NCBI GenBank assembly: GCA_014218235.1 | Contig: CM024763.1 | Span: forward strand, 86,476,244 to 86,540,243 | Origin: Colocasia esculenta | Taxonomy: Eukaryota; Streptophyta; Magnoliopsida; Alismatales; Araceae | Direction of reading: 5' to 3' | Length of the DNA stretch: 64,000 nt | In this document: one piece after another, positions 1 through 12,400 of the stretch | Numbering within the stretch: position 1 is the first letter of the stretch | How the letters are laid out: the number at the start of each line of letters is the position of its first letter | Notes under the pieces: generated by a model | What the model saw: the letters and a program-made list of their open reading frames with translations, nothing else | What the model was told of the DNA's origin: nothing | Databases searched by the model: none | Translations under genes and position numbers: made by a program

Positions 1-1110
1 CGTTAATTCGCAATAGGTAGCGCATCGCATATCAGGTTCCTATTCCAACTTTTGTTCTGTTTTATAATAGCATCCGATGCAGCCGTTGCGTTTATGAGTT
101 TCCATTTTTTTATTTTTGGCAATTTTAAAAAAAGATTTTTAGAAAGTATTTGTTGTTAAATATAAATGCGTCCACTCAGGTCGTTGCGTTTTTGACCTTC
201 CATCATTTAAAAGATCGATTCCCATCAAAAGATTGATTCTTCTTCAATATGCGACAGCTCATGTCATCACGATTCATAATTTCCATTTTTTAAATTTGTG
301 AAGAATCCGGTCAATATTGGAAGTGTTAGAAGCACGACGATCTATGTGGTCGCTATTTATATAACTACTATATTCGAAGTTTGGAAAGAGCGAGTCGAAG
401 TAAGAAAGGTTTTTAAACACGACAGTTTGGTACGTCATGATTCACTTTTAAAGGCGACCTCTGTGTCCGTCGCGATTCAAAATTTTACCCCTATAAAAGG
501 ACCTCTGTGGCCATTATTTTTAAGAGAGAGTCCAAATATTGAGGCGAAGCCCTGCTACGTTCCAGAGCCGAACTCTGAAGCTTGAAGAGTAGAACACCCC
601 CCAAGCATTACTTCGAGTGTTATTCAATTGAAGATTGTGTTCTTCAATCTTTCAAGTCCATTCAAGCAAGGAGGAGTCTTCTTCCTCTTCATCAACCACT
701 GTTGCGCTTGCTACTTCATCAGATTTTCCTTCTCTCCCTTTGTTCTTTTAATTCATCTTTAGTGCATTCATCACATCACACCATCACCATAGTCTTTCAT
801 CACACATCATTTATTTCATACCTACACTTTTAGGGGTTTACACCACCTCCACAAGGTGTGTTCAAGCCCAAGCAAGATTTTCTTTCATTTCTTTTGGATT
901 TGATGCTACACAACTTGGCCTAATCATCTTTCACTTGTTTGTTTGTTTGATCTCTTTTGCAAGGTAACCAAATCAATATAAAATCTTCTTCGCCGGCCAA
1001 TTTGAGAAGTAAGAGTCAACCCACCACATCACTCCCGCGATCTTCGAGTGAAGATAAGTAACACGTCCTTCACTCTCTCCTTCAGTACTCACGTGTACCT
1101 GGCAATCACA
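1..1110 (+). other. LTR- or promoter-like fragment, cut by window start
   Basis: This stretch looks like the U3/R/U5 part of an LTR or another promoter region. Repeated CpG-rich words of the type gttgcg and gtcgcgat occur from about 80 to 475. A good TATA box follows at 491, and then a pyrimidine-rich leader-like region at about 600-1110. The same arrangement (CpG words, then TATA, then leader) is seen in LTRs further along the window. The left end is missing and no partner LTR was seen, so the element type is unknown. No open frame here resembles a protein. Membership of an LTR is inference. Confidence 0.4.
491..499 (+). promoter_or_regulatory. TATA box
   Basis: ctataaaag is a consensus plant TATA box, preceded by cccc as is common in LTR promoters. 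Transcription would start around 520-530. Activity is not shown by the sequence. Confidence 0.55.
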
Positions 1111-1200
1111 CTCCATCCATAGTGCACTCACGCACTCTTTCTTTCTCCTTTTTCCCCTTTCTTTTTTTTCATCATCATCATAATAAAAATCTTTTCTTTT

Positions 1201-1512
1201 TTAATTATTTCTTTGTGGTGTTAAACTCAGCGTTCACAGCTGTTACCAGGCATTGGCTGCTAGACGCCGGTGGTCGATGGCAATGGTCAACCATCCACCG
1301 CTGATCGCTGATTGCCTGTCACTATCGTGCGCTAGGCGCCGACCACCGTGGTTGGTCGCCTGCCACCAATGCTATTGGCCGCCGGTCGCATCGATTGCCG
1401 ACCGTTGTCATCGGCCACCAGTCATCCATTGGCAGTCACCAGTTGGGGCGCCGATCATCGGCCACTGCCCCTTGCCACAACCAAATGCCACCTCCCGTCA
1501 TTGGGTGCCTCA
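1201..1512. other. GC-rich low-complexity stretch
   Basis: This 300-base island is rich in C, G and the words gccgg, ggtcg and ccaccg, set in AT-rich flanks. It holds overlapping open frames in several registers, as expected when stop codons are rare through base composition. None resembles a known protein. No function is assigned. Confidence 0.4.
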
Positions 1513-1741
1513 CATTCTCTTCAAATATTATTTAAGTTAGTTATCAAACAAGTCATTTTTGAAGTTTTATTATGTTGAAATACTTTTTAAATTTCATATT
1601 TAAAGATTAGATGATGAATTAGACTTTAGACATTTTAAATAAGTGTTATCAAATGTCACTTTAATTGTTTAAAATTCTGAAAGCAAAAGCTTCGTTCTTA
1701 TCTTGAAACAATATATCGGTGAATCCATGAAGCAGGCTTGA

Positions 1742-1876
1742 GAATGGTTCAACAAGTTACACTACCACATGAGTGTGATCAATGTTGAGCACTATCATTG
1801 GGTTGCTGGAGTTTTCATTCCGAACAAGAAGGCATTACTTAGGCAATGTTTGGGACCGGTTTTGAAAAAATTTTAA
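1742..1876 (+). pseudogene. short protein-like relic, possibly PPR-related
   Basis: A 44-codon open stretch, preceded by an in-frame TGA and ending in TAA, has a protein-like composition (start EWFNKLHYHMSV, then NVEHYHWVAGVF). The pattern of a glutamate and HY pair followed by a hydrophobic stretch recalls the helix of a plant pentatricopeptide repeat. It is too short to be sure. The sequence upstream is not open in any useful way, so at best this is a fragment of a dead gene. Confidence 0.2.
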
Positions 1877-2371
1877 AATTAAAAATCTTTGAAAAGATCG
1901 GCGGTATTCCCAAATGACCCACCTGTCTCCTCGGCTTCGGTGCACTGCAAAATCCGCCCTGAGGAGTGAGATAGACAGACATGGTGCTTGCTAAAAGAGC
2001 GGGTGTAACCCAGCTTTTAAAAAATTTTGGCCGGGTGGAGAGAGACGGACTCAATGGAGCGCGTCAATAATTTTTTCTTCTTTTTTTTTTCAAATTCGTA
2101 CACCTCGTCACCTGCACTGCGAAAGGTGCAGGCGACGAGGTGAAATCGCTGCCTGACGTAGTTGGGTATGAAAACGCGCTTTAATTTTGAGGATTTTACC
2201 TTTATGAAAAGCACATATAAACACTGCCTTAATTCAATTGACTGGGTCAGTAAAGACATATATTGACGTAGGAGTCCAGCTTAACACGTACGGGGAAGAT
2301 ACAGCCAAAGAAAATCTCATAAAACAGAAAGACTCTGCATTTGAGAGACTTCTTTTCTTGTTTATTGTTGG
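1877..2371. other. non-coding stretch without recognised genes
   Basis: Nothing coding is seen here. The stretch mixes AT-rich runs with CpG-rich words (gcgacgagg, ggcggta) and contains one long hairpin, listed separately. It could be part of an old small transposon, but no terminal repeats were found. Confidence 0.4.
2101..2142. repeat. 17-bp inverted repeat (hairpin)
   Basis: The arms 2101-2117 and 2126-2142 pair at 16 of 17 positions (the left arm starts cacctcgtc, the right arm ends gacgaggtg) around an 8-base loop. The arms are GC-rich in AT-rich surroundings. It is far stronger than expected by chance, but no terminator or RNA gene class fits it. Confidence 0.7.
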
Positions 2372-2376
2372 AGTTT
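2372..2376. repeat. target site duplication of solo LTR (left copy; right copy 5966-5970)
   Basis: agttt is found directly before and directly after the 2377-5965 solo LTR. Five bases is the normal length for Ty3/gypsy integration. Confidence 0.85.
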
Positions 2377-4754
2377 TGTAACGACCCTCTTCATATCGAT
2401 ACGATTATACCACTCCCCATCGCTACAAAGAGTGCATCACAGTGGGATATTAACCCAACACTAACGATAGATTGATGTGTACATGATTACAAATGAGTAT
2501 AGAAGAATTAAAAGAAATAACTCAACTTCATTCCATCATCATCACACATTCCACAGTCTATATAGCAAAAGAAAGAAACGACAATGTCCACATTATTACA
2601 ATTTCAAAAGAACTACATTGTCTATATGAATAACATTGTTCATACTATGAAAGGGAAAGAACAACTATCTAGCAAACTCCAAAAAAGCTACTCCTCGGGT
2701 TCGGCGTCGTTCCTCGCTACGCCCTTCTCAATCGCGGAAACTCCTGTGTCACCTATACGCCGAAGTAAGTATGAGTCTAAAAGACCCAACAAGCAATTTT
2801 AAGACTCAACCTTACACATATCACACACATGTTAAGCTACCGAACAATAAAGAAACATATGCCATCATTTAGCATAACAAATCACATGGCACATGCTTTA
2901 TATAATTAAATACACATAAACCATCCAAACACATTTTTAACTAACATATGCTCATATTAGATTAGGGAAAATATATATACACCTAAACATGCTTTCTACA
3001 CCTAACATGTAACAAGATTTAACAATCCAAACATTATCCATATTATGGTACAACTCTACTAACTAGAGCATGCAGTTAAGCACAAAGTAAAGAGCAACCT
3101 AGCATGATATCTATTCATATTTCACATGCACTTTTCATATTCAATTACACATTTCATTTTCTGTTTTAATATAAATAAATTACAATTACACATGATATCA
3201 CATCTTATTAAACATGGATTGAAGGTTTAAAACATATTCAAGTCGGTTGGCAACTATATACAATTTAAGCATGGAACTATGTACTAAGTGAATAGCATGT
3301 CTATCATGGAACTTAGACATTCTTTCATGTATTTATCACAATCAAAATCACACTTTACTTGCTATTTTGACATGAATTAAACACAATTACATGGTTTTAC
3401 AATTGTTCACATGCTATCTTATTCATTTAACAATTTCACATGCTCATCTTTTACTTTGCATAGTTCATGTGTTCATATACACATTCACATACATTACTAC
3501 AAGGATGTCATTAAACTATATAACATGATATCAAACATGATGTACATCTAACATATTATGGATATATGCCTTATTACCTTGGTTTTCACATGCAATCATG
3601 CTCTCATTAACATTTACTCTTGCACTTTCACTTATCACATATCACTTCACTTGCACTTACCACATGCCACATTCTCATGTCACTTTACAATCATATTTTA
3701 TCACTTAAGTTGTCGTGACACATAGTCCTAACTACCATCTAGAGGATGCACGCACCCATATCACATAGCACATAGCACATAGCACAAGCACTTCACTTCA
3801 CTTCACTTGACACATACCCGCCACCTAGGCAATCTAGTGGTGAATCTTGGTAACTGTGTAGACCGAGAGAAGCCCTCTCCACCGTATCCAGTGGTACTTG
3901 TCCACCTCTAGGGTTTCATCCTAATGCCCTTAGGATATATTTCACATACATTGAGCCTTCCATAGGGACTTTTCTATGGTACAGCTCTCAGACCTCTATG
4001 GTCGCAGTGTCAATCTCGGCCCAATCTTACATTAAGCACATTATCACATTTCATCATATTTTACTCACACTTATATACACACTTTAATCCCTTTTTGCAC
4101 ATGCACTTTGAATAATAATCCCATTTCAGGTTACAAAGTTTAATCTTACTATTCAACAGTGATAAACAACTCAAAATAGTATACTAACATGCTATTAATA
4201 CTAAATTTTACATGATTAGAACTAACATGCTCATTATGATTAAATTTCACATGTTATAATACAAACAGTACCTATGATTGTCACATCAATACCAAATTTT
4301 TATCACATGCTACATACAGTTAGTATATCACATATTAAATTTTCCAGATTTTTATGAACAGTAATTCAAATTTTAATAATTAAGATAGAATTTAGGCATA
4401 TTACTCAAGAATTTCACTCAATTAGATTTCGCAGTGAAATAGTAGTGTTTAACAGTTTCAAAGCATGAAAACAATCATCATACTAATAGGGAAAATTTAT
4501 AAAACCCTAACATGCAGCAAATCTAATTATTCTAGGTTACATAGATAAACCATGCTTCTCTCATTAATACAGAAATTTCAATAATTAACACTATGTACAG
4601 AAATTCGAAATATCCTCATGATATGACCTAATGATTGACCCTGACCACATCCAATTTTTACAGCATGCATATACATCCAGAAGTCCAAATAACACATTTT
4701 AGAGATCAAGTAGTGCACTTTTTGTACCCTGAAGAACTTGGCGACACAGTGTGT

Positions 4755-4828
4755 GCCGCCAACTGTGTAAACGGCACAGTCTGGTGCCGCCAACACAGGA
4801 ACTTGGCGGCACAGTATATGGCCGCCAA
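4755..4828. promoter_or_regulatory. cluster of four TTGGCGGC words
   Basis: TTGGCGGC or its complement occurs at 4755-4762, 4786-4793, 4803-4810 and 4821-4828. A fifth copy lies at 5469-5476, in the other CpG-rich cluster of the same LTR. The word fits the E2F-type consensus TTSSCGSS. The cluster lies about 420-500 bases downstream of the TATA box in the LTR's own orientation. Whether E2F factors bind is untested. Confidence 0.5.
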
Positions 4829-5244
4829 CTTCCTATCTGCAGAGCATGCAGGCAGCACACAAATGCAAGGGAAATTTGGAGATTCCAAGACACGAGGAAA
4901 ATTCCGAAAAAAATGCTAGGACCTAAGGGGACATGAGTAGGGTTGACATCCATAGGTTACTTGCCTCCAAATAAATCCACAGAGTTCAAATCTTACCGAA
5001 GAAGCCCTCCTCGGCCCAGCCAAGAAGATGCTCAAAACCTCTTCAGATCTGGTTCTTCTATTGATGTAGATTGATCCTCAGAGTTGGGGATGCTTCTTCT
5101 ATGTATGGACTATCCTCCAATCGGTGCAGGTTGCCAGGAAACTCCTCTAGTCTCCGGATCCAGCTCTCAAAGATCAGCTTTTCTCCACAGAGGGTTCTAG
5201 GGTTTCACAAAGGCCAAAAGACTTAATCCGGCCAGAATATGGTG

Positions 5245-5253
5245 ATTTTATAG
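5245..5253 (-). promoter_or_regulatory. TATA box of solo LTR
   Basis: On the minus strand this reads ctataaaat. It lies just downstream, in LTR orientation, of a CpG-rich motif cluster at about 5360-5480. The related solo LTR at 28622 has its TATA in the matching place. Confidence 0.5.
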
Positions 5254-5970
5254 AGCTGGGTAGGTTGGGTACGCATTAGGGTAATTCTCCTACGGTTATA
5301 GATGGGTTTCCTAAGCTGGAACCGAACGAAATGCAGGCGTTACCAAATCTGAGACCGTCAAACTGTAGGGAACTTGGCATCCACCTATGGTGCTGCCAAC
5401 AGGGGGGTTGGCGTCCATCGACTTGGACGCCAACTCTTCCTGGCTGGGCAGTCAGCGACAGGCATGTTGCCGCCAACTAGGATTTCGGCCAGAACAGAGA
5501 CATACATCAAAACAAATACACAATCACATCACAAACAGTTTAATGGGTACTGAAATAAGTAGATATCATATGCATAAAGTTAAACATATACATATATACG
5601 TGTACACAACATAATTACATACATCATGCATGGATTTAAATAAATATAACATGTACATCGATAGTTAGATAATGCATACACATTTAAATATATACATGTA
5701 TGAAAAATAACTCATATGCACTTACAAGGTATATAGCAATACTTACCTATCATATGCTCAACCTTACTTAAATACATCATGCATAGTATTTAAATAAATA
5801 CATTATGTACAAAATTAGCTAATTACCTATATTCACAGAAAATAACATACATACATACGTATACACATTGAATAATTATAATATACACAAATTTAATACA
5901 CTCACTATATACATAACAACTACCACATGCATAATATAAAATGAACAAAATTCGGGGGTCTCACAAGTTT

Positions 5971-6490
5971 TTCTCATGCCGCATCAACAAATGCCATAAC
6001 TTGTCCAATCTCTTGAAATAATAACATGTTCTTACTTCCATGCATGGATCTCTCCCTGCAGTCCAGCTTCCTGAACTCGTTGCTCCTTACTTAAAAGTTA
6101 AAACTCTAGCTAATTCATCCTACAAAGGGAGATATTTTAAAGGAGATAAAGAAAACAAGTACGATGTTTAAGGGCCCTCAATATATTCTTCTGTGCAAAT
6201 GGGTCCTGGTTGGATCATCAAATGCGCAATCACCAATTACAAGCATCAAATGGATGACATATTCTCATCGTGGTACATATACCATTCAACTTTAACTTAT
6301 CTACAATAAAGATTGGAGTGAATATAGAATGGTTTAAGAATGTGAGATCTCATGTGATCCATAAATGGCTTGTGGTTTAAATTTGTTTTTAGTCTCATCT
6401 GGAATGTCGTCCGCAAGAAGTGTGGTTGAGATATTTTGACCCACCCAAATACTACACAAATTATATCTACAAAAAAGATCGAGTTTTTAA
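5971..6490. other. intergenic sequence, nothing recognised
   Basis: AT-rich non-coding sequence to the right of the solo LTR. No open frame, RNA gene or repeat boundary was found. Confidence 0.4.
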
Positions 6491-6506
6491 GGGGGGGGGG
6501 GGGGGG
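6491..6506. repeat. poly-G run (16)
   Basis: An uninterrupted run of 16 G. Run lengths like this are unstable and often misread. Confidence 0.85.
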
Positions 6507-6570
6507 TATCAATCAGATTGTAAATTAATGTGATTGACTTCTAGCCTATCTTGCATCTCGACAGTAATTG

Positions 6571-6602
6571 CTTCTCACTCTAGATTTTTCTCGAGTGAGA
6601 AG
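6571..6602. repeat. 10-bp perfect hairpin
   Basis: cttctcactc (6571-6580) pairs perfectly with gagtgagaag (6593-6602) around a 12-base loop. It stands near the left edge of the retroposon-like segment. Confidence 0.6.
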
Positions 6603-7486
6603 TTCTGAGATTTTTTGCCTCCTTAGTTTGTTTCGTCTCCGCAGAACCATCATCTCCGCTATTTCTATCCGACTAAAGCTATTCGCGGTGGCGTGATCGG
6701 AGACCATTTACCTCTAAGCAGGTTCCTCTCCCCCTTTTGTGTTGCACATTTCTTCTTCAGATCTGTACTTTGGCCTCTTATTTTTGTGTTGACATTTTGG
6801 TGGGAATTTTTTGTATGAGTCGTTCCCCTTGTTGGTAAGTGTTTCTTGTGGTAAGCTTGTTGTCTTCTTCCTTGAAAGAGAAACTATTCCTCTGACTTTC
6901 TCTGGAGGTATCTACTCTTCAGTTTTAGCCCTAGTTTTTAGTGTTTCTTTGGTTTTGTCAACCTAGCATTGGCATAAGCTTGTTCTGTTCTGTTTCAAAC
7001 CTTCCTTTGTTACATTTGATTGATATCCAAACCTCACTAGATTCTTTTATCATTGAATTGTTCATTCCTTCTCATCCCTTAGTGGATATCCTGATGAGGA
7101 CCTCGGTATGGCCTCTTGTAATCGGAGGTCCTTCAACCTCTCCTGTTTCAGAGGGGTTTCATCCGAGGTCTCTTATAGATATGCCAAGCTCTTGGAAGAC
7201 TTGCAGCCCTCAAAGGTCCCCAATGGGTATTGTTAATGGAGGTAGACGATCAAGTTTTAGAAGCCCTTGCTCTTCCTCCTACAAGTTGGTGTGGGTAGCA
7301 TCTTGGCCTGTGTTGTACCTTTGGCTTATTGTCTTATGATTTTGTATTGTGGGATTTGATCTTTTATCTTCTATGTAATGGGTTTGCTAGTTGGATCTTT
7401 GCTGCTATTATATCTCATTACTTGTTGAATGAAAAGGCCTTTCTTTGTAAAAAGAAAAACAAAGAGAGAGAGAGAGAGAGAGAGAC
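6603..7486 (+). other. possible LINE or processed-transcript tail
   Basis: The segment is T/C-rich and reads like transcribed untranslated sequence. It finishes with gaatgaaaaggcctttc followed by an A-rich tail and an AG simple repeat (7463-7485), as at the 3' end of plant LINEs or retroposed cDNAs. The longest frame (6941-7339, 132 codons) has no recognisable domain and is not claimed as a gene. No target duplication was found, so the boundaries are approximate. Confidence 0.3.
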
Positions 7487-8994
7487 TTCTAGGCTACCTA
7501 GTAGAGGTGGCCTAATAAACTTTCATGAGTCTGCACTTAGGCCCAAAAGTACCTCAGAAATTTAGCCATTACTTGATGATCCCTTAAGATAAAAATCTAT
7601 GACTACTTATTGCAATTGAACTACATATAGTCCCTATGAATTAGGGATGTAAATGGACCATGTCTGGCTTGCGTAAACCAATGTCATACCCTATCAGTGA
7701 AAGTTTCATAAATACCCTACCCGAATAGTACTCTATTATTTTGCAGTATGGATACAAGTATATATCCATCGCGGAATATCTATTTTCATCTACAAAAAAA
7801 GATGACTTATGGTAAAATTGAAGACCAAATTTTTTAGTTCTAAAAATGAAGTTAACTAAGATATCTATAAATTTTCTATTCTAATCTTGTATAAAATCAA
7901 TTAAGTCATAAAAATTACACTTAGACCAGCATTGCTTCAATGGGTAATTAAGTTGTCAAATTTATAATTTGGTGCTCATTGATATCCAACCATGACATGA
8001 TGTAACATTCAAGAATGACAAATTCAAGAGTATGTTGTGTAATACATGATGAGTTCAAATTGTGTGCCATTTTTCTTCAAAAATTATCAGTTAAAAAAAC
8101 ATTTATGAAATGTTACACTTCAATTCTATTAATTATAGTTGTTCTAACAAAGATATGTCCCAATTCGACATGACAATGACCCTTGGATTTTTAGTTAGGA
8201 GAACTACAATGATTAAATGATTATTTGCAAATGTGTGTACAAGCCAATGTATTGATGTATATGAGCCTCGATAGAAATAAAACATTTTGATATGCTATTT
8301 TGAATGTTTCTCAAATGTACAAAATATGGTTTTTGACAGTAAAGTGATGAGTACATCAAAATCACAAAAAATATGATAACTTTATATCACTTCTACTAAT
8401 AAGAGTGACATAGCAAAATAGATTCAGATCAAATATGGATTGGGTACACTAAATTCATATCAGACCTAAATATTAAATAGATATTTTAAAACATACTTGA
8501 ATCCATGTCCGTATTCGATTATGCAACTATTATCCAACTCATCATGGATCGAGTGATGTGAATAATCAGATTTATCGACTTTTTTGACATGTCTATTATG
8601 AATCTCTACCCCCTTAATTTCTTTTTAGATTGTTCTACCTCTACTAGGCCCATCCATGTTGATGTAGTATACAAGTGAGATAAAGGAGTCTTATTAGTGC
8701 AAAACATGAAGGAATGATCCATTTTCATGGACATACACCATCATGAGATGCAACAATAAGGTCAGATAATTGACATGGTATGTAGATTCATGGGCAAATT
8801 CTAGCCACTTAATCAATCATAAGAATAGTGCATATCCTCATTGGCTACTGTTGAACCCTGAAAAGTTTGCAATGGATATCCACAAATGGGTGCCAGAAGC
8901 CAATTATATTGATCCAATGGTTACTTAGGTAATGTCATAGTTACTTAGGTAATATTGGATCCAAGTCCCTTTCAAATTAAAGGAGGGGATTTAT
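7487..8994. other. AT-rich intergenic sequence
   Basis: No coding or RNA gene seen. Near the right edge a 14-base word, gttacttaggtaat, occurs twice (8920-8933 and 8940-8953). A purine-rich run, aattaaaggaggggat, stands just before 8995 and resembles a polypurine tract. That could mean 8995 also served as the 3' LTR of a further, older copy to the left. Confidence 0.4.
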
Positions 8995-9261
8995 TGATGA
9001 AGTCAACACCAAACCCCTTCTATGAAGTACAAGTTCATGAAGAACAACGCTTCGAAGAAGATGAGTTACGAAAGAACTTCGGCAGCACAAGGTCAACAAG
9101 ACCAAGTTCGAAAGAAAATTACAAATCCGAAATACGCCTGCAAGAGGAAGCACTAAGCACTTGCAAAGTCCAAATTCAAACAACACTTCGTTAGAAAGAC
9201 CTCCAAAGAAATACAAAGTTCTTCACGGCATCAACACCCCTCGTGGAAACACGAGGGTGCA

Positions 9262-9273
9262 TATTTATAAAAG
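9262..9273 (+). promoter_or_regulatory. TATA box in D LTR
   Basis: tatttataaaag is a strong TATA match, directly downstream of an 11/10-bp hairpin. A second TATA (tataaatac at 18751) lies further along the same LTR after the minisatellite, so either could serve. Confidence 0.45.
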
Positions 9274-9299
9274 TCAGCGGGAGAAACCCCCGTGTAAAT

Positions 9300-9495
9300 C
9301 TCCAACTGGAGGGATTTCCCATCGGTTAAAGGGGGAAGCCCTTAACCGGGGGGATCCCCCCTGTAGTCAAGCCCCCTAATCGGGGGGGGGGGGGGGGAGT
9401 CCCCTTGGTTAAGGAGTTCTTCCTTAACTGGGGGACAATCCCCCCCCCCCCCCCCCCCCCAGTTAAGAAGCTCTTCCTTAACCGGGGGGGGGGGG
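9300..9495. repeat. palindromic GC-rich minisatellite, left part
   Basis: Degenerate units of the form ggttaagg...ccttaacc alternate with runs of G then C around aca or at (for example gggggacaatccccc). Three homopolymers stand out: G16 at 9382-9397, C21 at 9440-9460 and G12 at 9484-9495. The array continues at 18589-18720 after element C; across the gap ccttaaccggggg joins gacaatccccctggttaagg into one palindromic unit. Confidence 0.7.
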
Positions 9496-12400
9496 TGTAG
9501 CACCCCGGAAATTTTAATTACATAAAAATTAAAATAAATAGAAATAAATAATTTCCATAATACCAGAGTATTTAAACATACGTATCATCATCGTATGTTC
9601 TAAAACACATGGGAAAATTCCGTAAAACTTATAAATCAACCCTAAACATTATTACTAAATGTTTCACAAAGAAATTTGTGCCAAGAAAATTGGATTAGCC
9701 AAGTTTAAAGTGTTTCACGACTTATTATCGTAATTCATGAATAAGTCAAAAAATCATTATCACACGTACTCGGATGAGTCAGAAAATTAAATAAAAATCA
9801 TATACAAACATCAAATAATATCCTCCAATGACCCATCAAGAAATTTGGGTCAATAAAAACCATTTGGGCTAGGTTTAAGAGTTATTGTGACCGATTAGCC
9901 AAATTAGGAAACAAGTCGAAAAACCGTTAACACGAAAATACGATGCAACCATAAATTAAATAAAAATGTTGGGGAGACTTCCAACATTATATATTGATGA
10001 CCCATTATCATAATTGGGCCAATGGACAACATTTGGCCCCAAAATCAAATAAAGCTAGAAAATGCATGGAAATTCGTAACTCTAAATAGGCTGAAATTAG
10101 AAAGAGGCAATTTGAGTTGAATTGGGATAGAAACTTGCATTCTTGGCAACCCAAATTCGTGATTAACTAGGGTGGGAGGTTTCCTAAAGCCTCACACACT
10201 CTAATGGAGGAAGAAATCCTCAAATTAGAAAACTAACAAGCCAAAACCGCTACTCTTCTTTCCTAGTCACAATAGGACTCCTAAACACCATGGTAGCTTA
10301 AATACTCTCCACCAAACCCTTGGGGATGAGTTTACATCTTGCTGGGGTCGTGTGGAGGAGCTCTTGGTGGCTAGGGAGCTGTGGATCGACCACAAGAAGG
10401 ACATCTTCTTCCCCCGTTCGTCTACTGCAACCTGCATAAACTGTCCACTTGAAGTCGATCAAAGGTAGGCCAAACCTAAACCAAACCTTGCAAGGTATAT
10501 ACCCCTGGAAAGTGGGTCAATTATAGGTTCTAACCCAAGTGGAATGCCCAAATTCCATGCAGTATACACAGAGTAATAGGCATTCTTCAAACAGTGGTCT
10601 GAACACAGGTTTTCTAGCAAAATGGGACTTCTTCAACCCAAATGGTAGGTTTTCTCGAGCCAAACCCTAACATATCCTATACCAATGTGTAGCGCATCAA
10701 GTTAACTTTCGATTCCCACTGGTTTCATCGAATTCTAATGAGTAGATTTTGAATTATAAGCATTTTCCCCAAGTCGCGCACTGTTAGGGCTTTTCCCGTT
10801 CTTTATATGTTGCATTTGTTTTGAGACCGAATTAGAGCAAACACAAAACATGAACGTTTTTCTACTAGTTGTCCTCGTCATGTCTTATGTTGAACATTTT
10901 GTCTAAATATCATTAGTTAGAGGGTTATAGGCATGGTAAGAGGGTTACTGCATGATACTACGTTTTCGGGTTGCACTTGGCTTTACGTTTGTGTTTGACT
11001 TGATTAAAGCCTGTTGAAACCATTATTGTTTTCTAATTCCGATTTACTGGAAGCACCCTTGCTCGTCTAGGTTAGTTTAAAACTGGTTTCGTTATTTTTC
11101 ATACACTGTACAATTTGTTCCCTATTTTTGAAGCGCCCTGTGTCAATATAAGGTAGTTCTGGACCGCAATCCAAGAACATGTCCTTTCTCTATCGGATTC
11201 AGGCGCAGACCCTGTGAACGCGATGGCCCGATAGGCCGCGTTCTAAGGGCTTGTCGTGACAGCACCCCCGTCGCATTCTGAATGCGACGAGCATGCCGTC
11301 GCTATCTCTCTGCCTGTTCTGACAGTCCTGTCGCCTTCTTCATATGAACCTGTTGCAAACTGCCTGCCTGATCAGACAAGCTTGTCGCGATCCTTACAAG
11401 GCACTGTCACATTCTGATCTGACCCCGTCGTGAACTTTACAAGTGTCCGTCGCGATCTCAGGATTTTTACATAAAACCACATGTTTTCTTGCAAATCTTA
11501 CCGCTATACCCGAGGTCTGTTTAATATGCTATTTAATGTGTAATTCACATGTCTTGGGTCTGATCATTACATGATGGTTATTTAATGGCTTAAAAGTGAT
11601 TAACCCATTTAAAAGCTATAATTACATGAACATTATTCTAACTGTTCTCTTAATGACATGATCATTCATGTAACTTGTGATTTACTCTTCCTACTGTTCT
11701 ACCATGTTTAAAGGATAATTGTTACCTTAAAACCTTGCAATCCATGATCATTTAAATGCATAGTTCCATCTCATGTTATATTGTTAGTGCTTTCAACGTG
11801 TTTGAGACCGATGGATTGTGAGTTGAGACGCGTACATCACTACACACTTGCACATCTAGGCAGCCCTTTCTTGGGAATTGGGAAGCTCTCTACCAATCAT
11901 TCTGAATCGGTGGACTAGCAACCTTTTCTCCAAGGCCTCCGTAAATCTCCTCTGTCCATGAATTCCCACATGGCTGACGAGTTAGTTGTACCATTGAAGT
12001 TCCCTGGAGATAGCGTGCACTTCCTTTCTCTTCTTGTTCTCATGAGTGTGACTTACAATCTAGACTAAAGTCATTAATGTAAAGATTGAACTAAAATATA
12101 AATCGTACCGTTATGCTGCCAAATTTATCTCTTGACCATTGTTATCATGAAATCATGTTCAATTCACTTATTGTTGGTTCTCATCATCATCATGAACATG
12201 ACATTACACATGCTTACTTATTGAAACTCTCATTGGCCATTCTTAATGACTGTGGGTATCTACATTTAAAAATTGAAATGAGATGCTGACCGGACACGGC
12301 GAGTGTCCAAGGGCTCCAGTCTAGCCCCAATGACGGAGAGTCATAAATATACTGTTAACCATGGGGTATAATGATTACTGGCGTTGCATCTGTGCTGGGA

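Larger units (their letters stand above)
2377..5965 (-). mobile_element. solo LTR, Ty3/gypsy Tekay/Del-like, reverse orientation
   Basis: The element begins TGTAACGACC and ends gtctcaca on the plus strand, giving TG...CA ends. It is flanked by a perfect 5-base duplication, agttt, at 2372-2376 and 5966-5970. Its two ends match, in reverse complement, the ends of the element at 28622-31890, and blocks inside match too: the tggtacttgtccacc area near 3890 and the CpG-rich clusters near 4750 and 5400. There is one LTR and no internal region, so it is a solo LTR, as left by recombination between the two LTRs of a full copy. The 3.6-kb length fits Tekay/Del-type chromoviruses. The lineage is inferred; the boundaries are seen directly. 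Confidence 0.85.
8995..9495 (+). mobile_element. element D 5' LTR, piece 1
   Basis: Starts TGATGAAG. It carries a hairpin (cacccctcgtg paired with cacgagggtg, 9235-9259), a TATA box and the first half of a GC-rich palindromic minisatellite, which element C interrupts. Piece 2 resumes the same minisatellite unit at 18589. Confidence 0.55.

Noticed and set aside
6941..7339. 132-codon frame as a host gene
   Set aside because: No domain, no conserved motif, and it lies in a retroposon-like transcript tail.
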